Source: Pseudomonadota bacterium (GTDB lineage Bacteria; Pseudomonadota; Gammaproteobacteria; Xanthomonadales; Xanthomonadaceae). From it: 50,958 nt of DNA. The stretch spans positions 1 through 50,958 of the forward strand of contig CAUJJS010000142.1 in NCBI GenBank assembly GCA_963205415.1, in the 5' to 3' direction. Below are positions 18,334 to 26,036 of this stretch, piece after piece (position 1 is the stretch's first letter; each line of letters begins with the position of its first letter). Both the position numbers and the translations under genes were made by a program. Under the pieces are notes generated by a model. It searched no databases, was not told the origin of the DNA, and saw only the letters and a program-made list of their open reading frames with translations.

Positions 18334-19094
18334 TGAACGCCATCGTCCAATCCCACGTCAGTGATCGGGTGCTGCGCGCCTATGTCATGGAAGCGCGCTA
18401 CGAATTCATCCGCCTGCTGCGCACGCCGGCCTTCAGTCTGCCGGTGCTGATGTTTCCTGCGCTGTTCTACCTGTTGTTCGGCACCCTGCTCAATCACGGC
18501 AATGCCGCGGCGGCGACCTACCTGTTCGCCACTTACGGTGTGTTCGGCGTAATGGGCATCGCGCTGTTCGGATTTGGTGTCGGCGTCGCCGAAGATCGCG
18601 ATCGCGGGCTACTCACGCTCAAGCGCGCCCTGCCGATGCCGCGCGGTGGCTACCTGTTCGCGAAGATGGCGATGGCCATGCTGTTTGCCGCGATGCTGTC
18701 GCCATTGCTGGTGCTGCTCGCCGCAGGTCTCGCCGGTGTATCCCTGGCGCTGTCGCAGTGGCTGACACTGATCACCATCAACATCTTGGGTGTGTTGCCG
18801 TTCGCCGCAATCGGGCTGTGGCTGGGCACGCTGTTTCGCGGCTCCTCGGCGGTGGCGGTGATCAACCTCGTTTATCTGCCAATGGCCTTTCTCTCCGGAC
18901 TTTGGCTGCCGCTGGCGATGTTGCCCGGCATCTTCACCACGCTGGCACCGCTGTGGCCGGCCTGGCATCTGAGCCAGATCGCGCTCAAGGTGGTGGGCAT
19001 GGATGCTGGCGCGTCCTTGGCCCTGCATGTGTCGGTGTTGATCGGCACGACGATCGCGTTCTTCGTTCTGGCCCTGCGTCGGCTGGCGCGCTGA
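18333..19094 (+). CDS. ABC-2 type transporter permease
   Basis: 253 residues. The start ATG at 18333 overlaps the stop of the ATPase gene and is preceded by AAGGAGG at about 18319-18325. Six hydrophobic segments are visible, with the ABC-2 features LPVLMFPALFYLLFGTLL in helix 1, ILGVLPFAAIGLWLGTLF in the middle and NLVYLPMAFLSGLWLPLAMLP in the conserved fifth helix region. It forms the membrane path for the ATPase encoded just upstream. The next gene, the histidine kinase, begins 67 bases later. Confidence 0.93.
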   Translation: MNAIVQSHVSDRVLRAYVMEARYEFIRLLRTPAFSLPVLMFPALFYLLFGTLLNHGNAAAATYLFATYGVFGVMGIALFGFGVGVAEDRDRGLLTLKRALPMPRGGYLFAKMAMAMLFAAMLSPLLVLLAAGLAGVSLALSQWLTLITINILGVLPFAAIGLWLGTLFRGSSAVAVINLVYLPMAFLSGLWLPLAMLPGIFTTLAPLWPAWHLSQIALKVVGMDAGASLALHVSVLIGTTIAFFVLALRRLAR

Positions 19095-19161
19095 GGCCTG
19101 GCCGCTGACGAGGGCTGCGCGAGTCGTGCCATGATGAACCACAAGCCTGGAGCAGACGCGC

Positions 19162-20412
19162 GTGTCTGAGTTCAATCGCCCCATCGCCAAACCGGCATTT
19201 TTGTTTACCCCCGCGCCGGGCTCGGAAGCCGAACAGTTGCTGCGCCTCGGACGCTCGCCGTGGCTGCCGATGGTGCATCTGTTCTGGTCGATCTGGGTGG
19301 TGCTCACGCCTGCGTTTGGCGACGGCGACTATGGCTTCACGCCACGCTGGTTCGTACTGACCGCAGTCTCATTCCCGCTGTTCCTGTGGCTCTACGTCAG
19401 GGCCATTTTTGCCGCGCCGCATCCGGCCTACTGGTCGGCGGCCGCCATGATCGCCCTATGTCTGGTCTTGCTGCCCTGGTACCCGTCGGGCCTCTCCTAT
19501 TTCGTGTTCGGTTGCGTGATGTTGCAACCGCATGGGGCGCGCAACATCTGGCGCTATTGCGCGTCTCTGGCCGTGCTCAACGCCTTGTTGGTGGTCTATG
19601 CGCTTTCACTGGGCTATCCGTGGCAACCCTTGGTATGGATTCCTACCATCACCTTCATCATCGGCGTGGTGGTATTTACCGAGAACAAAGGCTTGGAAAG
19701 CGACGTGGCGCTCAAGCTCTCGCACGAAGAAGTCCGTAGGCTTGCCGCCACCGCCGAACGCGAGCGCATCGGGCGCGACATGCACGATCTGCTCGGCCAC
19801 ACCTTGTCGATGGTGGCCTTGAAGTCGGATCTGGCGGCGCGGCTGGTTACGCGCGATCCGATGGCCGCCAGCCGCGAAATCAACGAAGTGGCCCACATTG
19901 CCCGTGACGCCTTGAATCAAGTGCGGCGTGCGGTCAGCGGCATTCGCGCTGCCGGCATTGCCGCCGAGCTTGCCTCGGCCAAATTGTTGCTGGAAACCGA
20001 AGGGGTCCGCTTCGATTACGACTTCGACCCCGAGTTTTCCAACACCAAGCTGAGCACGCAAGCGCAGACCGCCTTGGCGATGACGGTTCGGGAAGCGGCG
20101 ACCAATATCCAGCGCCATGCCCGCGCGCACAGCGCCCAAGTCAGCTTTGCGACCGACAACGGCCACGCCATCTTGCGCGTGGTCGATGACGGGCGTGGCG
20201 GCAAACTCGTGCCCGGCAATGGCCTGAACGGCATGCGCGAACGTCTGGAAGCGGTCGGCGGCACCCTTCGGTTTGAACGCATGCCAAGCGGCGGCACCCA
20301 AATCGAGGCGCGCGTGCCCTTGAGTGGCGAATCCGAGGTGTCAGGGCTCACGTCCCCACCGCCCCATGCAGCATCGCCCGTGGCAACTCTGGCACAGGAG
20401 CACCGATCATGA
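19162..20412 (+). CDS. DesK-type sensor histidine kinase
   Basis: 416 residues from a GTG at 19162 with GGAG about 9 bases upstream. The N-terminal part (about 35-175) has five or six membrane helices and no large periplasmic loop, as in thermosensor-like DesK proteins. The HisKA_3 dimerisation helix has RERIGRDMHDLLGHTLSMVALKSDLA with the phosphorylated His. The ATPase domain shows VREAATNIQRHA (N-box) and VVDDGRGGKLVPGNGLNGMRERLEAVGG. The gene overlaps the response regulator by four bases (ATGA). The setup resembles Bacillus loci where an ABC exporter is next to a DesK/DesR pair, so membrane state or the exported compound is the likely cue. Confidence 0.93.
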   Translation: MSEFNRPIAKPAFLFTPAPGSEAEQLLRLGRSPWLPMVHLFWSIWVVLTPAFGDGDYGFTPRWFVLTAVSFPLFLWLYVRAIFAAPHPAYWSAAAMIALCLVLLPWYPSGLSYFVFGCVMLQPHGARNIWRYCASLAVLNALLVVYALSLGYPWQPLVWIPTITFIIGVVVFTENKGLESDVALKLSHEEVRRLAATAERERIGRDMHDLLGHTLSMVALKSDLAARLVTRDPMAASREINEVAHIARDALNQVRRAVSGIRAAGIAAELASAKLLLETEGVRFDYDFDPEFSNTKLSTQAQTALAMTVREAATNIQRHARAHSAQVSFATDNGHAILRVVDDGRGGKLVPGNGLNGMRERLEAVGGTLRFERMPSGGTQIEARVPLSGESEVSGLTSPPPHAASPVATLAQEHRS

Positions 20413-21011
20413 TCCGCCTGTTACTGGCCGAAGATCAGGCCATGGTGCGGGGCGCGCTGGTGGCGCTCCTAGGCATGGAATCGGATCTGGAGGTGATCGG
20501 CGCTGTCGCCGACGGCGACACGGCGTGGCTGGATCTGCAACGACTCAAACCGGATCTTCTGGTTACCGATATCGAAATGCCCGGCGCCAGCGGTCTGGAA
20601 CTGGCGCGACGGGTGCAGCACCATGGCTTGCCGGTGAAAGTGGTCATCGTCACGACCTTTGCCCGTGCCGGCTTTCTGCGGCGCGCGCTGGATGCCGGCG
20701 TCACCGGCTATTTGCTCAAGGATGCGCCAGCCGAACAGCTGGCCGATGCGCTGCGTACCGTTCACCGCGGTGGCCGCGCCATCGACCCGCAATTGGCGCT
20801 CGAAGCCTGGACCGAAGCCGACCCCTTGAACGAACGCGAACGCGAGATCCTGCGCCTCGCCGGTGACGGCCTGAGCACCCACGACATCGCGCGCCAACTC
20901 AAGCTTTCGCACGGCACCGTGCGCAATTACCTGTCCGAATGCATCGGCAAACTGGGCGTCAGCAATCGCATCGAAGCCCATCGCCTGGCGCGACAGAAGG
21001 GTTGGCTCTAG
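20409..21011 (+). CDS. DesR/NarL-family response regulator
   Basis: 200 residues. The receiver domain (1-120) has LLAEDQAM, the phosphorylated Asp in LVTDIEMPGASGLEL, VIVTTFARAGFL and the Lys in GYLLKDAPAEQL. The LuxR-type helix-turn-helix (about 135-195) reads LNEREREILRLAGDGLSTHDIARQLKLSHGTVRNYLSE. It is phosphorylated by the kinase encoded just upstream, with which it shares four bases, and most likely controls the ABC genes of the same run. No inverted repeat matching a DesR-type operator could be assigned with certainty; the hairpin at 17315-17338 is a candidate. Confidence 0.94.
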   Translation: MIRLLLAEDQAMVRGALVALLGMESDLEVIGAVADGDTAWLDLQRLKPDLLVTDIEMPGASGLELARRVQHHGLPVKVVIVTTFARAGFLRRALDAGVTGYLLKDAPAEQLADALRTVHRGGRAIDPQLALEAWTEADPLNEREREILRLAGDGLSTHDIARQLKLSHGTVRNYLSECIGKLGVSNRIEAHRLARQKGWL

Positions 21012-21112
21012 GGAATATATGAATTAGCCGTCATTGCGAGATCCCTTTTCCGTTCCGGAAATGCCCACGGGCCATGAACCTGACTTATCGCACGGGTTCA
21101 TGGAGAGACCCC

Positions 21113-21195
21113 GTAGGTCGGGCTTCAGCCCGACACGCCTGTCCGCAGACCTCGGTACCCAGGCCGGGCGCCAGTCGGGATGAATCCCGACCTAC
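21113..21195. repeat. Palindromic intergenic element (GTAGGTCGGGCTTCAGCCCGAC type)
   Basis: The left end GTAGGTCGGGCTTCAGCCCG is itself a hairpin, and the right end GTCGGGATGAATCCCGACCTAC is both a hairpin and the reverse complement of the outer left end. This type of extragenic palindrome is common in GC-rich gammaproteobacteria. It lies between two copies of a 25-base direct repeat. Confidence 0.7.
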
Positions 21196-21304
21196 GAAAG
21201 CACGGCCAATCGCAGGTTGTGCTTCAGACGTCACGCGTTGGGATCCAAATCACTGGATCGCTTGGCTACGATGACAAATCAACAACTTATCGCATAGGTT
21301 CATG

Positions 21305-21461
21305 GAGAGGAGCGCAGCGACGTGGCACTGCGTAGGCATGGATGCCGGAGCGAACATTCGCGCAGCGAATGGCCCGCAGGGCAGGCCGCAGGAGGCGGCC
21401 TGTCATCCATGGATACTCGACAAATCAAAGGCATGGATTGCTTCGCTTCGCTCGCAATGAC
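21305..21461. repeat. Dispersed palindromic repeat, copy B, interrupted
   Basis: Homologous to copies A and C (AGCGACGTGGCACTGCG to GCTTCGCTTCGCTCGCAATGAC). It is split by about 64 extra bases bounded by CATGGAT on both sides (21337-21343 and 21408-21414). Its outermost left end appears displaced to 21030-21040. Confidence 0.75.
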
Positions 21462-21488
21462 AGCGTTCTGACTGATTGCGATGTCTAG

Positions 21489-21602
21489 CCCACACAAGCT
21501 GCCGACCTGGGCTGCGGCTTGTATGATTCCGGCCTCGGACGTGTGCGCTTTGGTGCACGGAAAGACGCGCCAAGCACAGGTCGATGGACCGCCAAGGATC
21601 CG
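21489..21602 (+). pseudogene. Relic of the C-terminal core of an RHS-repeat protein
   Basis: After an in-frame stop at 21486, the translation includes GLYDSGLGRVRFGARKDAPS followed by TGRWTAKDP. This closely follows the end of the RHS core, usually seen as GLYDxDTGLVRFGARDYDPxTGRWTAKDPI. Nothing upstream encodes the rest of an RHS protein, so this is a short leftover of a much larger gene. The frame runs without a stop into the Sel1 gene, whose ATG falls exactly where the RHS motif would have Ile. Confidence 0.7.
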
Positions 21603-22346
21603 ATGAAGCACTCCCCTCTTTGCTACGCAGTGGTACGCCTATTTGCCCTGAGCCTGATGATCGGATTTCCGACGGCCATGGTGCACGCCGCGCCGCCCGT
21701 GTCGGAACAGCAGGTCATCAGCTCGGAAGGATTCCTGAGCGCGCACCCGGATCTACGCCACCGTTTGAACGGCTTGGCGCAATACGAAAAGGGCGCGATG
21801 GAATACGCCTTGACGGCATTCAAGCGTGCGGCGCGTTTTGGCGACAAGCCTTCGCAGGCCATGCTGGGCGAGATGTACTGGAAGGGCGAAGGCGTATCTG
21901 CGCAGCCGGCTGAAGCCTATATCTGGATGGACCTTGCGGCCGAGCGCGGCTACCCGCTGTTTCTGAGCCGGCGTGAGCATTTCTGGAGTGCCATGACGGC
22001 CGAGCAACGCGCCGACGCGCTGGCGCGTGGCCCGAACTACTACGACCAGTTCGGCGATGCCGTGGCGACGGCGCGCCTCGCCAAGGTCCTCAAGCGCGGC
22101 AAGCGCGAAGTCACTGGCAGTCGCGTGGGCTTCGTCGGCAATCTCAGCATCATCCTGCCCTCGCCCGGCGGCGGCATTCGCGTATCCGGCGAAGATTTCT
22201 ACCGTGATGAATACTGGGTGCTGGATCAATACCTCGCCTGGCAGGACCGCAACTGGAAGGACTTGCCACAAGGGCGCGTGGAAATCGGCCCCTTGCAAAG
22301 CGATCCGGCATCACCTGCGCCAAGTCAGAAAGACAGCGGCGACTGA
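21603..22346 (+). CDS. Exported Sel1-repeat protein
   Basis: 247 residues from the ATG at 21603. It has a signal peptide (MKHSPLCYAVVRLFALSLMIGFPTAMVHA) with likely cleavage after VHA. One clear Sel1-like repeat pair follows: ALTAFKRAARFGDKPSQAML and GEMYWKGEGVSAQPAEAYIWMDLAAERGY. The C-terminal half (VTGSRVGFVGNLSIILPSPG and on) is a domain I do not recognise. Sel1 proteins usually act as adaptors for other proteins; here in the periplasm. The ribosome site AAGGA lies inside the RHS relic, six bases before the ATG. The same frame is open upstream from a TTG at 21519, so a longer product cannot be excluded, but it would bury the signal peptide. Confidence 0.8.
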   Translation: MKHSPLCYAVVRLFALSLMIGFPTAMVHAAPPVSEQQVISSEGFLSAHPDLRHRLNGLAQYEKGAMEYALTAFKRAARFGDKPSQAMLGEMYWKGEGVSAQPAEAYIWMDLAAERGYPLFLSRREHFWSAMTAEQRADALARGPNYYDQFGDAVATARLAKVLKRGKREVTGSRVGFVGNLSIILPSPGGGIRVSGEDFYRDEYWVLDQYLAWQDRNWKDLPQGRVEIGPLQSDPASPAPSQKDSGD

Positions 22347-22367
22347 TCAAGTCGAGCCCAAGCCCAA

Positions 22368-22390
22368 GGCACGCCACCTCAAGGCGTGCC
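22368..22390. terminator. Hairpin between convergent genes, probable shared terminator
   Basis: GGCACGCC (22368-22375), a 7-base loop, then GGCGTGCC (22383-22390): a perfect 8-bp stem placed between the convergent stops at 22346 and 22424. There is no T-run on either side, so intrinsic termination is uncertain. Confidence 0.5.
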
Positions 22391-22423
22391 CATGGACTAC
22401 GTCAGCGTTCTCCTTGCCTGCGC

Positions 22424-23158
22424 TTACGGGCCGGAAATGGTGTCGGACTTGTAACCGCCCACTTCAAAGCTGATCACCTGTGCGCCACCATCGGCGAGTG
22501 TGGCATTGACCTTGACCAGCTTCGCGTCCGGCAGGTGTTGGGTGAAGTACTCGAAGTCCTTGACGAAGATGGCGTGTTCGCCGGTTTCCGGGATTTCGCC
22601 CGGCACCGTGCGAACTTCGCCATCGTCGAACTGCACCTGCAACTCGCAGGGAGTGCCGCAGCTGAAGGGGCCGCGCTCGGACAAGAGATACACATCATCG
22701 CCCCACTGCGGATGGCGACGCAGCACCAGCCGCGCACGCGGCGCTTCCTTGCCGGCTTCGGCCGGGCCGATGGGATCCTTGGCGAAGAGATAAGCCGTGC
22801 GCACGCGGCCACCGGCCTCGGCATCGTCCTCGTCGTGGTACACCCACAGCTCATCCAGGCGACGGGTTTCGCGCTCGGCCACGATCTGGGCGCGCAGGGG
22901 TTCGACTTTCTCTTTGAACTTGGGCGCCAGCTTGCTGTTGGGATAGGTCTTGAGCACGTGGTCGGCGATGTTCAAGGCCAGATCGGCGCGGCCAGATGCC
23001 AGCAATTGTTCGAAGTTGTGATACTGCTTTTCGACCTCGGCTTCGACCCGAGCTTGCCGCCGCTGCGCGAGTTCCGCTTCAGGATCGACCTGATTGCAGG
23101 CGGAGAGGGGCAGGATCATCGATGCCAAGAGGGCCACGATTGCGAGATTCGATTTCAT
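22424..23158 (-). CDS. Lipoprotein of unknown function
   Basis: 244 residues from the ATG at 23158, chosen because it gives a lipoprotein signal (MKSNLAIVALLASMILPLSAC) and has GAGGAG about 9 bases upstream. The first half of the mature part is a charged helix resembling one or two TPR units (QYHNFEQLLASGRADLALNIADHVLKTYPNSKLAPKF). The second half is a beta-rich domain including RLVLRRHPQWGDDVYLLSERGPFSCGTPCELQVQFDDGE, with two cysteines that could form a disulfide. I do not recognise the family. The start overlaps the stop of the hydrolase gene (ATGA), so the two are co-translated. Confidence 0.87.
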   Translation of the reverse strand: MKSNLAIVALLASMILPLSACNQVDPEAELAQRRQARVEAEVEKQYHNFEQLLASGRADLALNIADHVLKTYPNSKLAPKFKEKVEPLRAQIVAERETRRLDELWVYHDEDDAEAGGRVRTAYLFAKDPIGPAEAGKEAPRARLVLRRHPQWGDDVYLLSERGPFSCGTPCELQVQFDDGEVRTVPGEIPETGEHAIFVKDFEYFTQHLPDAKLVKVNATLADGGAQVISFEVGGYKSDTISGP

Positions 23159-24054
23159 TGCAGGAACTCCTCGATAGCAGTCACGGTAGCGGTGGTGTTT
23201 TCCATCATCGGCATGTGGCCACAGCCGTCGATCATCACGGTGCGGCTTGAGGGGATTATTGCAGCATAAATCGCCGCCGCACTGGGATCGACCACACGAT
23301 CGCCGCGACACCACAGCAGCAAGGTCGGCATGTCGATTCGAGCGGCCGAGACCTGCGGCAGGAAGGCCTCCGGCCCGCGCCCGATCTGATCCAGCACGGA
23401 TTGCTCGAATCCTGCCTGTGCCTGGCGTTGGACCACGAAATAACGCAGCACGCTCCTCGGCACCTTGGGCGGGCGCTCGAACACCAAGGCCATGAAGCGT
23501 TTGAACGAGGCCTCATCGTGCACCGCAAAGGGATTTTCCCCATCGAGCACCGCCTGCCCGAAGGCGTTGTCGGAAAACCGCACGCCGGCGGCATCCATCA
23601 GCACCAGTCGGCGCACCCAGCTCGGATGGTCGGCGGCTAGCATGACCGCAATGCCGCCACCCATTGAATGACCGATGACATCCACCGGCTCGCCGATCTC
23701 GCGCGCGATGAACTCGGCCAGTCGATCGGCCTGGGCCGCGAAGCCGTAATCCAAGCCCTCGCGTCGTTCGCTTTCGCCCCACCCGGGAAGGTCGGGCGCG
23801 TACTGTTTGCAACGCCGGTCGGTGGCTGCCAACATCGCCAGCCAGTTTTCTTTCATGCCGGCAAAGCCGTGGATGTAAAGCCGCGGCACGCCGCCTTGAC
23901 CGGTGCGCAGGTACACCAGTTCGCCATCGCGCAGTGCCACCGATTGGCGTACGGCGCGGGCACGGCGACGCTGCCGTGCGAACTCCATTGCCAACAGCCA
24001 GCGCGCAGGCAAGACCACGCCAATCACCCCCAAGCCCGGCAGGGCCAAGCGCAC
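23155..24054 (-). CDS. Alpha/beta-hydrolase fold esterase or lipase-like protein
   Basis: 299 residues from a GTG at 24054, which directly follows a stop codon; an ATG 66 bases further in is an alternative start. The N-terminus may be a membrane anchor (LALPGLGVIGVVLPARWLLAM). The hydrolase core has LYIHGFAGMKENW with the oxyanion region, DLPGWGESER, the nucleophile elbow VIGHSMGGGIA with the catalytic Ser, an acid in LLLWCRGDRVVDP, and the His in IDGCGHMPMMENT. All three catalytic residues are present. The layout resembles membrane-anchored triacylglycerol lipase or esterase relatives. The true substrate is unknown. It is paired with the lipoprotein downstream. Confidence 0.88.
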   Translation of the reverse strand: MRLALPGLGVIGVVLPARWLLAMEFARQRRRARAVRQSVALRDGELVYLRTGQGGVPRLYIHGFAGMKENWLAMLAATDRRCKQYAPDLPGWGESERREGLDYGFAAQADRLAEFIAREIGEPVDVIGHSMGGGIAVMLAADHPSWVRRLVLMDAAGVRFSDNAFGQAVLDGENPFAVHDEASFKRFMALVFERPPKVPRSVLRYFVVQRQAQAGFEQSVLDQIGRGPEAFLPQVSAARIDMPTLLLWCRGDRVVDPSAAAIYAAIIPSSRTVMIDGCGHMPMMENTTATVTAIEEFLQ

Positions 24055-24130
24055 TCAGAACACCCAGGCCACCGCTTCCGACAGATGGCCACGACACGAC
24101 GCACCGGCTTTCGAGCCGATGCATGGCCCA

Positions 24131-25984
24131 TCACTTTTTCTTCGCCAACACCGCTTCGACCGAAGCGGTCGTGATCGGGTGATAGCCTGGCCGCGCCTTG
24201 TTGAACACTTCCTGGGCGAAGGCGCGACCGTCCTTGGTGGCGACCAGCGCTTCGTAGATCGGCATGATCAACTTGCGCCGGCCGACGCGCTGCAGGAACT
24301 CGGCCATGGCCGCACGCGCCTCGAAGTAATCACTGCGCACGGCCAGCGGGAACCAGCGCATCAGGATTTCGCCATTGTGCGAGGCAGTGAAATGGAAGTT
24401 TTCATCCAACTCCACCAGCTTTTCGTTGGAGAGTTTGGACGGCAGCCCTTCCAGGAAGCGCAACCATTCCTGCGTCACCCAGCCTTGGGTGTCGATGTCG
24501 CTGGCCGCGATGCGCCCCGCCAACCAGCGCTTGCGCACCGCATCGACTGCCTCGAAGCGTGGCGACTGACTGGCCGGCGCCACCGATGGGATGCCGGGTT
24601 GTTCGAGCCAGGCGTCCAGCTCCTTGGCCGTGACCGCATCGGGATGTTGCTTGAGGATCGTGTCTTTTAGATAGGCCACGAACTGATCAGTGTGAATGCT
24701 CTGGAAGGCGAAGTGGTCGAAGTACTGGCGCAGAAACGCATCGAAGTTTTCTCGCCCGAAACGCTGTTCCAGAAAGCGCAGGAACCACGCACCCTTGACG
24801 TAGGGCACATCGCTCAAAGCCGCATCCGGATCGGAACCTGCCTCGGGTTTCACATCCAGCAACTGCGCCGGCTTGGGCATGGTCTTGATCTCGCGCTGGA
24901 TGCCATCCTCGGCAATGACGCGCTCCATCGCCGCCGCCTCGGGGCCATAAAGCGCCTCGACGATGCGATTTTCGACATAGGTGGTGAAGCCCTCGTTCAA
25001 CCAGATGCCGCTCCAGTCGGCATTGGTGACGAGATTGCCCGACCAGGAATGCGCCAGCTCGTGCGCGATCAGGGACACGAGCGATTTGTCACCGACGATG
25101 ACCGTGGGCGTGGCAAAGGTCAGGCGCGGATTTTCCATGCCACCGAAGGGGAACGAGGGCGGCAACACCAAGATGTCGTAGCGCTCCCAGCGATAGGGAC
25201 CGTACAAGGATTCGGCCACCTGGATCATCTTTTCGGTATCGTCAAATTCACTCGCCGCCGCATCGATCGTGGCAGGTTCCGCCCACACACCGCTGCGCTC
25301 GGACACCGGCTTGAACACCAGATCGCCTACCGCAATGGCCATCAGATAGGACGGGATCGGCTGCCGCATGCGGAACACGTAATCGCCATCGCGCGGCTCG
25401 TTGGGCGGGTTGTCCGCGCTCATCAAAGCCATCAAGGAACCATCGGTGCGGATGCGTGCGCTGTAGGTGTAACGCACCGAGGGTGTGTCCTGCAGCGGCA
25501 CCCAACTGCGCGCGTGGATGGCCTGGCTCTGGCTGAACATGAAGGGCGAGGCCTTGCCCGCCGTCATCGCAGGTTCCAGCCATTGCAGGCCGGAGGCATC
25601 GGGGGAAGTGCGATAGCGGATGCGCACGTTGTCGTACGCCTGCTGCATGTGGATGGTGAGTTTTTGACCCAGCACCGGATCGCGCTCGCCCAGCTCGTAT
25701 TTGAGGCGATACCACGGGCCATCGACTTGCTTGCCGGAGACCTTTTCGATGGTCAAGTCACGCGTGTCGAGCACCAGGTCGCGGGCGGACGGATCGCGCC
25801 ACTCCAGCGCCAGATCGGCGCGGCCGCGAATCTGTTTCTCTTTGAAATCCACCCGCAGGTCCAATCCCAAGTCGCGGATCACGACCTTGTCCGGCTGGGA
25901 ATAAGAGTGGATGTCGCGCGCTGGCGCTTGGGCTGCCGCCGGTGCGGCCAGAATCAGGGCGGAAAGAGCAAACAACAGACGCAT
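24131..25984 (-). CDS. M1 family aminopeptidase, leukotriene A4 hydrolase-like, exported
   Basis: 617 residues from the ATG at 25984, which gives a signal peptide (MRLLFALSALILAAPAAAQA); the ORF upstream adds only four residues. The peptidase domain has the substrate-binding FGGMENPRLTF at about 280 and the zinc site HELAHSWSGN (HExxH) at about 308 with the third ligand in WLNEGFTTYVE. The C-terminal third is the helical domain typical of the LTA4 hydrolase/cold-active aminopeptidase branch. It should remove N-terminal residues from peptides in the periplasm or outside. The 76-base gap to the hydrolase gene holds nothing notable. Confidence 0.95.
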   Translation of the reverse strand: MRLLFALSALILAAPAAAQAPARDIHSYSQPDKVVIRDLGLDLRVDFKEKQIRGRADLALEWRDPSARDLVLDTRDLTIEKVSGKQVDGPWYRLKYELGERDPVLGQKLTIHMQQAYDNVRIRYRTSPDASGLQWLEPAMTAGKASPFMFSQSQAIHARSWVPLQDTPSVRYTYSARIRTDGSLMALMSADNPPNEPRDGDYVFRMRQPIPSYLMAIAVGDLVFKPVSERSGVWAEPATIDAAASEFDDTEKMIQVAESLYGPYRWERYDILVLPPSFPFGGMENPRLTFATPTVIVGDKSLVSLIAHELAHSWSGNLVTNADWSGIWLNEGFTTYVENRIVEALYGPEAAAMERVIAEDGIQREIKTMPKPAQLLDVKPEAGSDPDAALSDVPYVKGAWFLRFLEQRFGRENFDAFLRQYFDHFAFQSIHTDQFVAYLKDTILKQHPDAVTAKELDAWLEQPGIPSVAPASQSPRFEAVDAVRKRWLAGRIAASDIDTQGWVTQEWLRFLEGLPSKLSNEKLVELDENFHFTASHNGEILMRWFPLAVRSDYFEARAAMAEFLQRVGRRKLIMPIYEALVATKDGRAFAQEVFNKARPGYHPITTASVEAVLAKKK

Positions 25985-26036
25985 CGTGGCCACCAAGGCG
26001 AATCGGGCATGAGTGCCGAGTCTAACCCAGCCGCCC

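Larger units (their letters stand above)
21012..21602. repeat. Gene-poor patch of nested repeats and gene debris
   Basis: About 590 bases without a functional gene. From left to right: a left-end fragment of the dispersed repeat (GTCATTGCGAG, 21030-21040), the first copy of a 25-base direct repeat (21083-21107), a second palindromic element (21113-21195), the second copy of the 25-base repeat (21285-21309), dispersed-repeat copy B (to 21461), and an RHS-protein relic (21489-21602). Confidence 0.75.

Noticed and set aside
21603..22346. Sel1 gene as the toxic tip of an RHS protein
   Set aside because: It begins with a proper signal peptide and a Sel1 repeat, and the preceding RHS part is only a fragment of about 38 residues.
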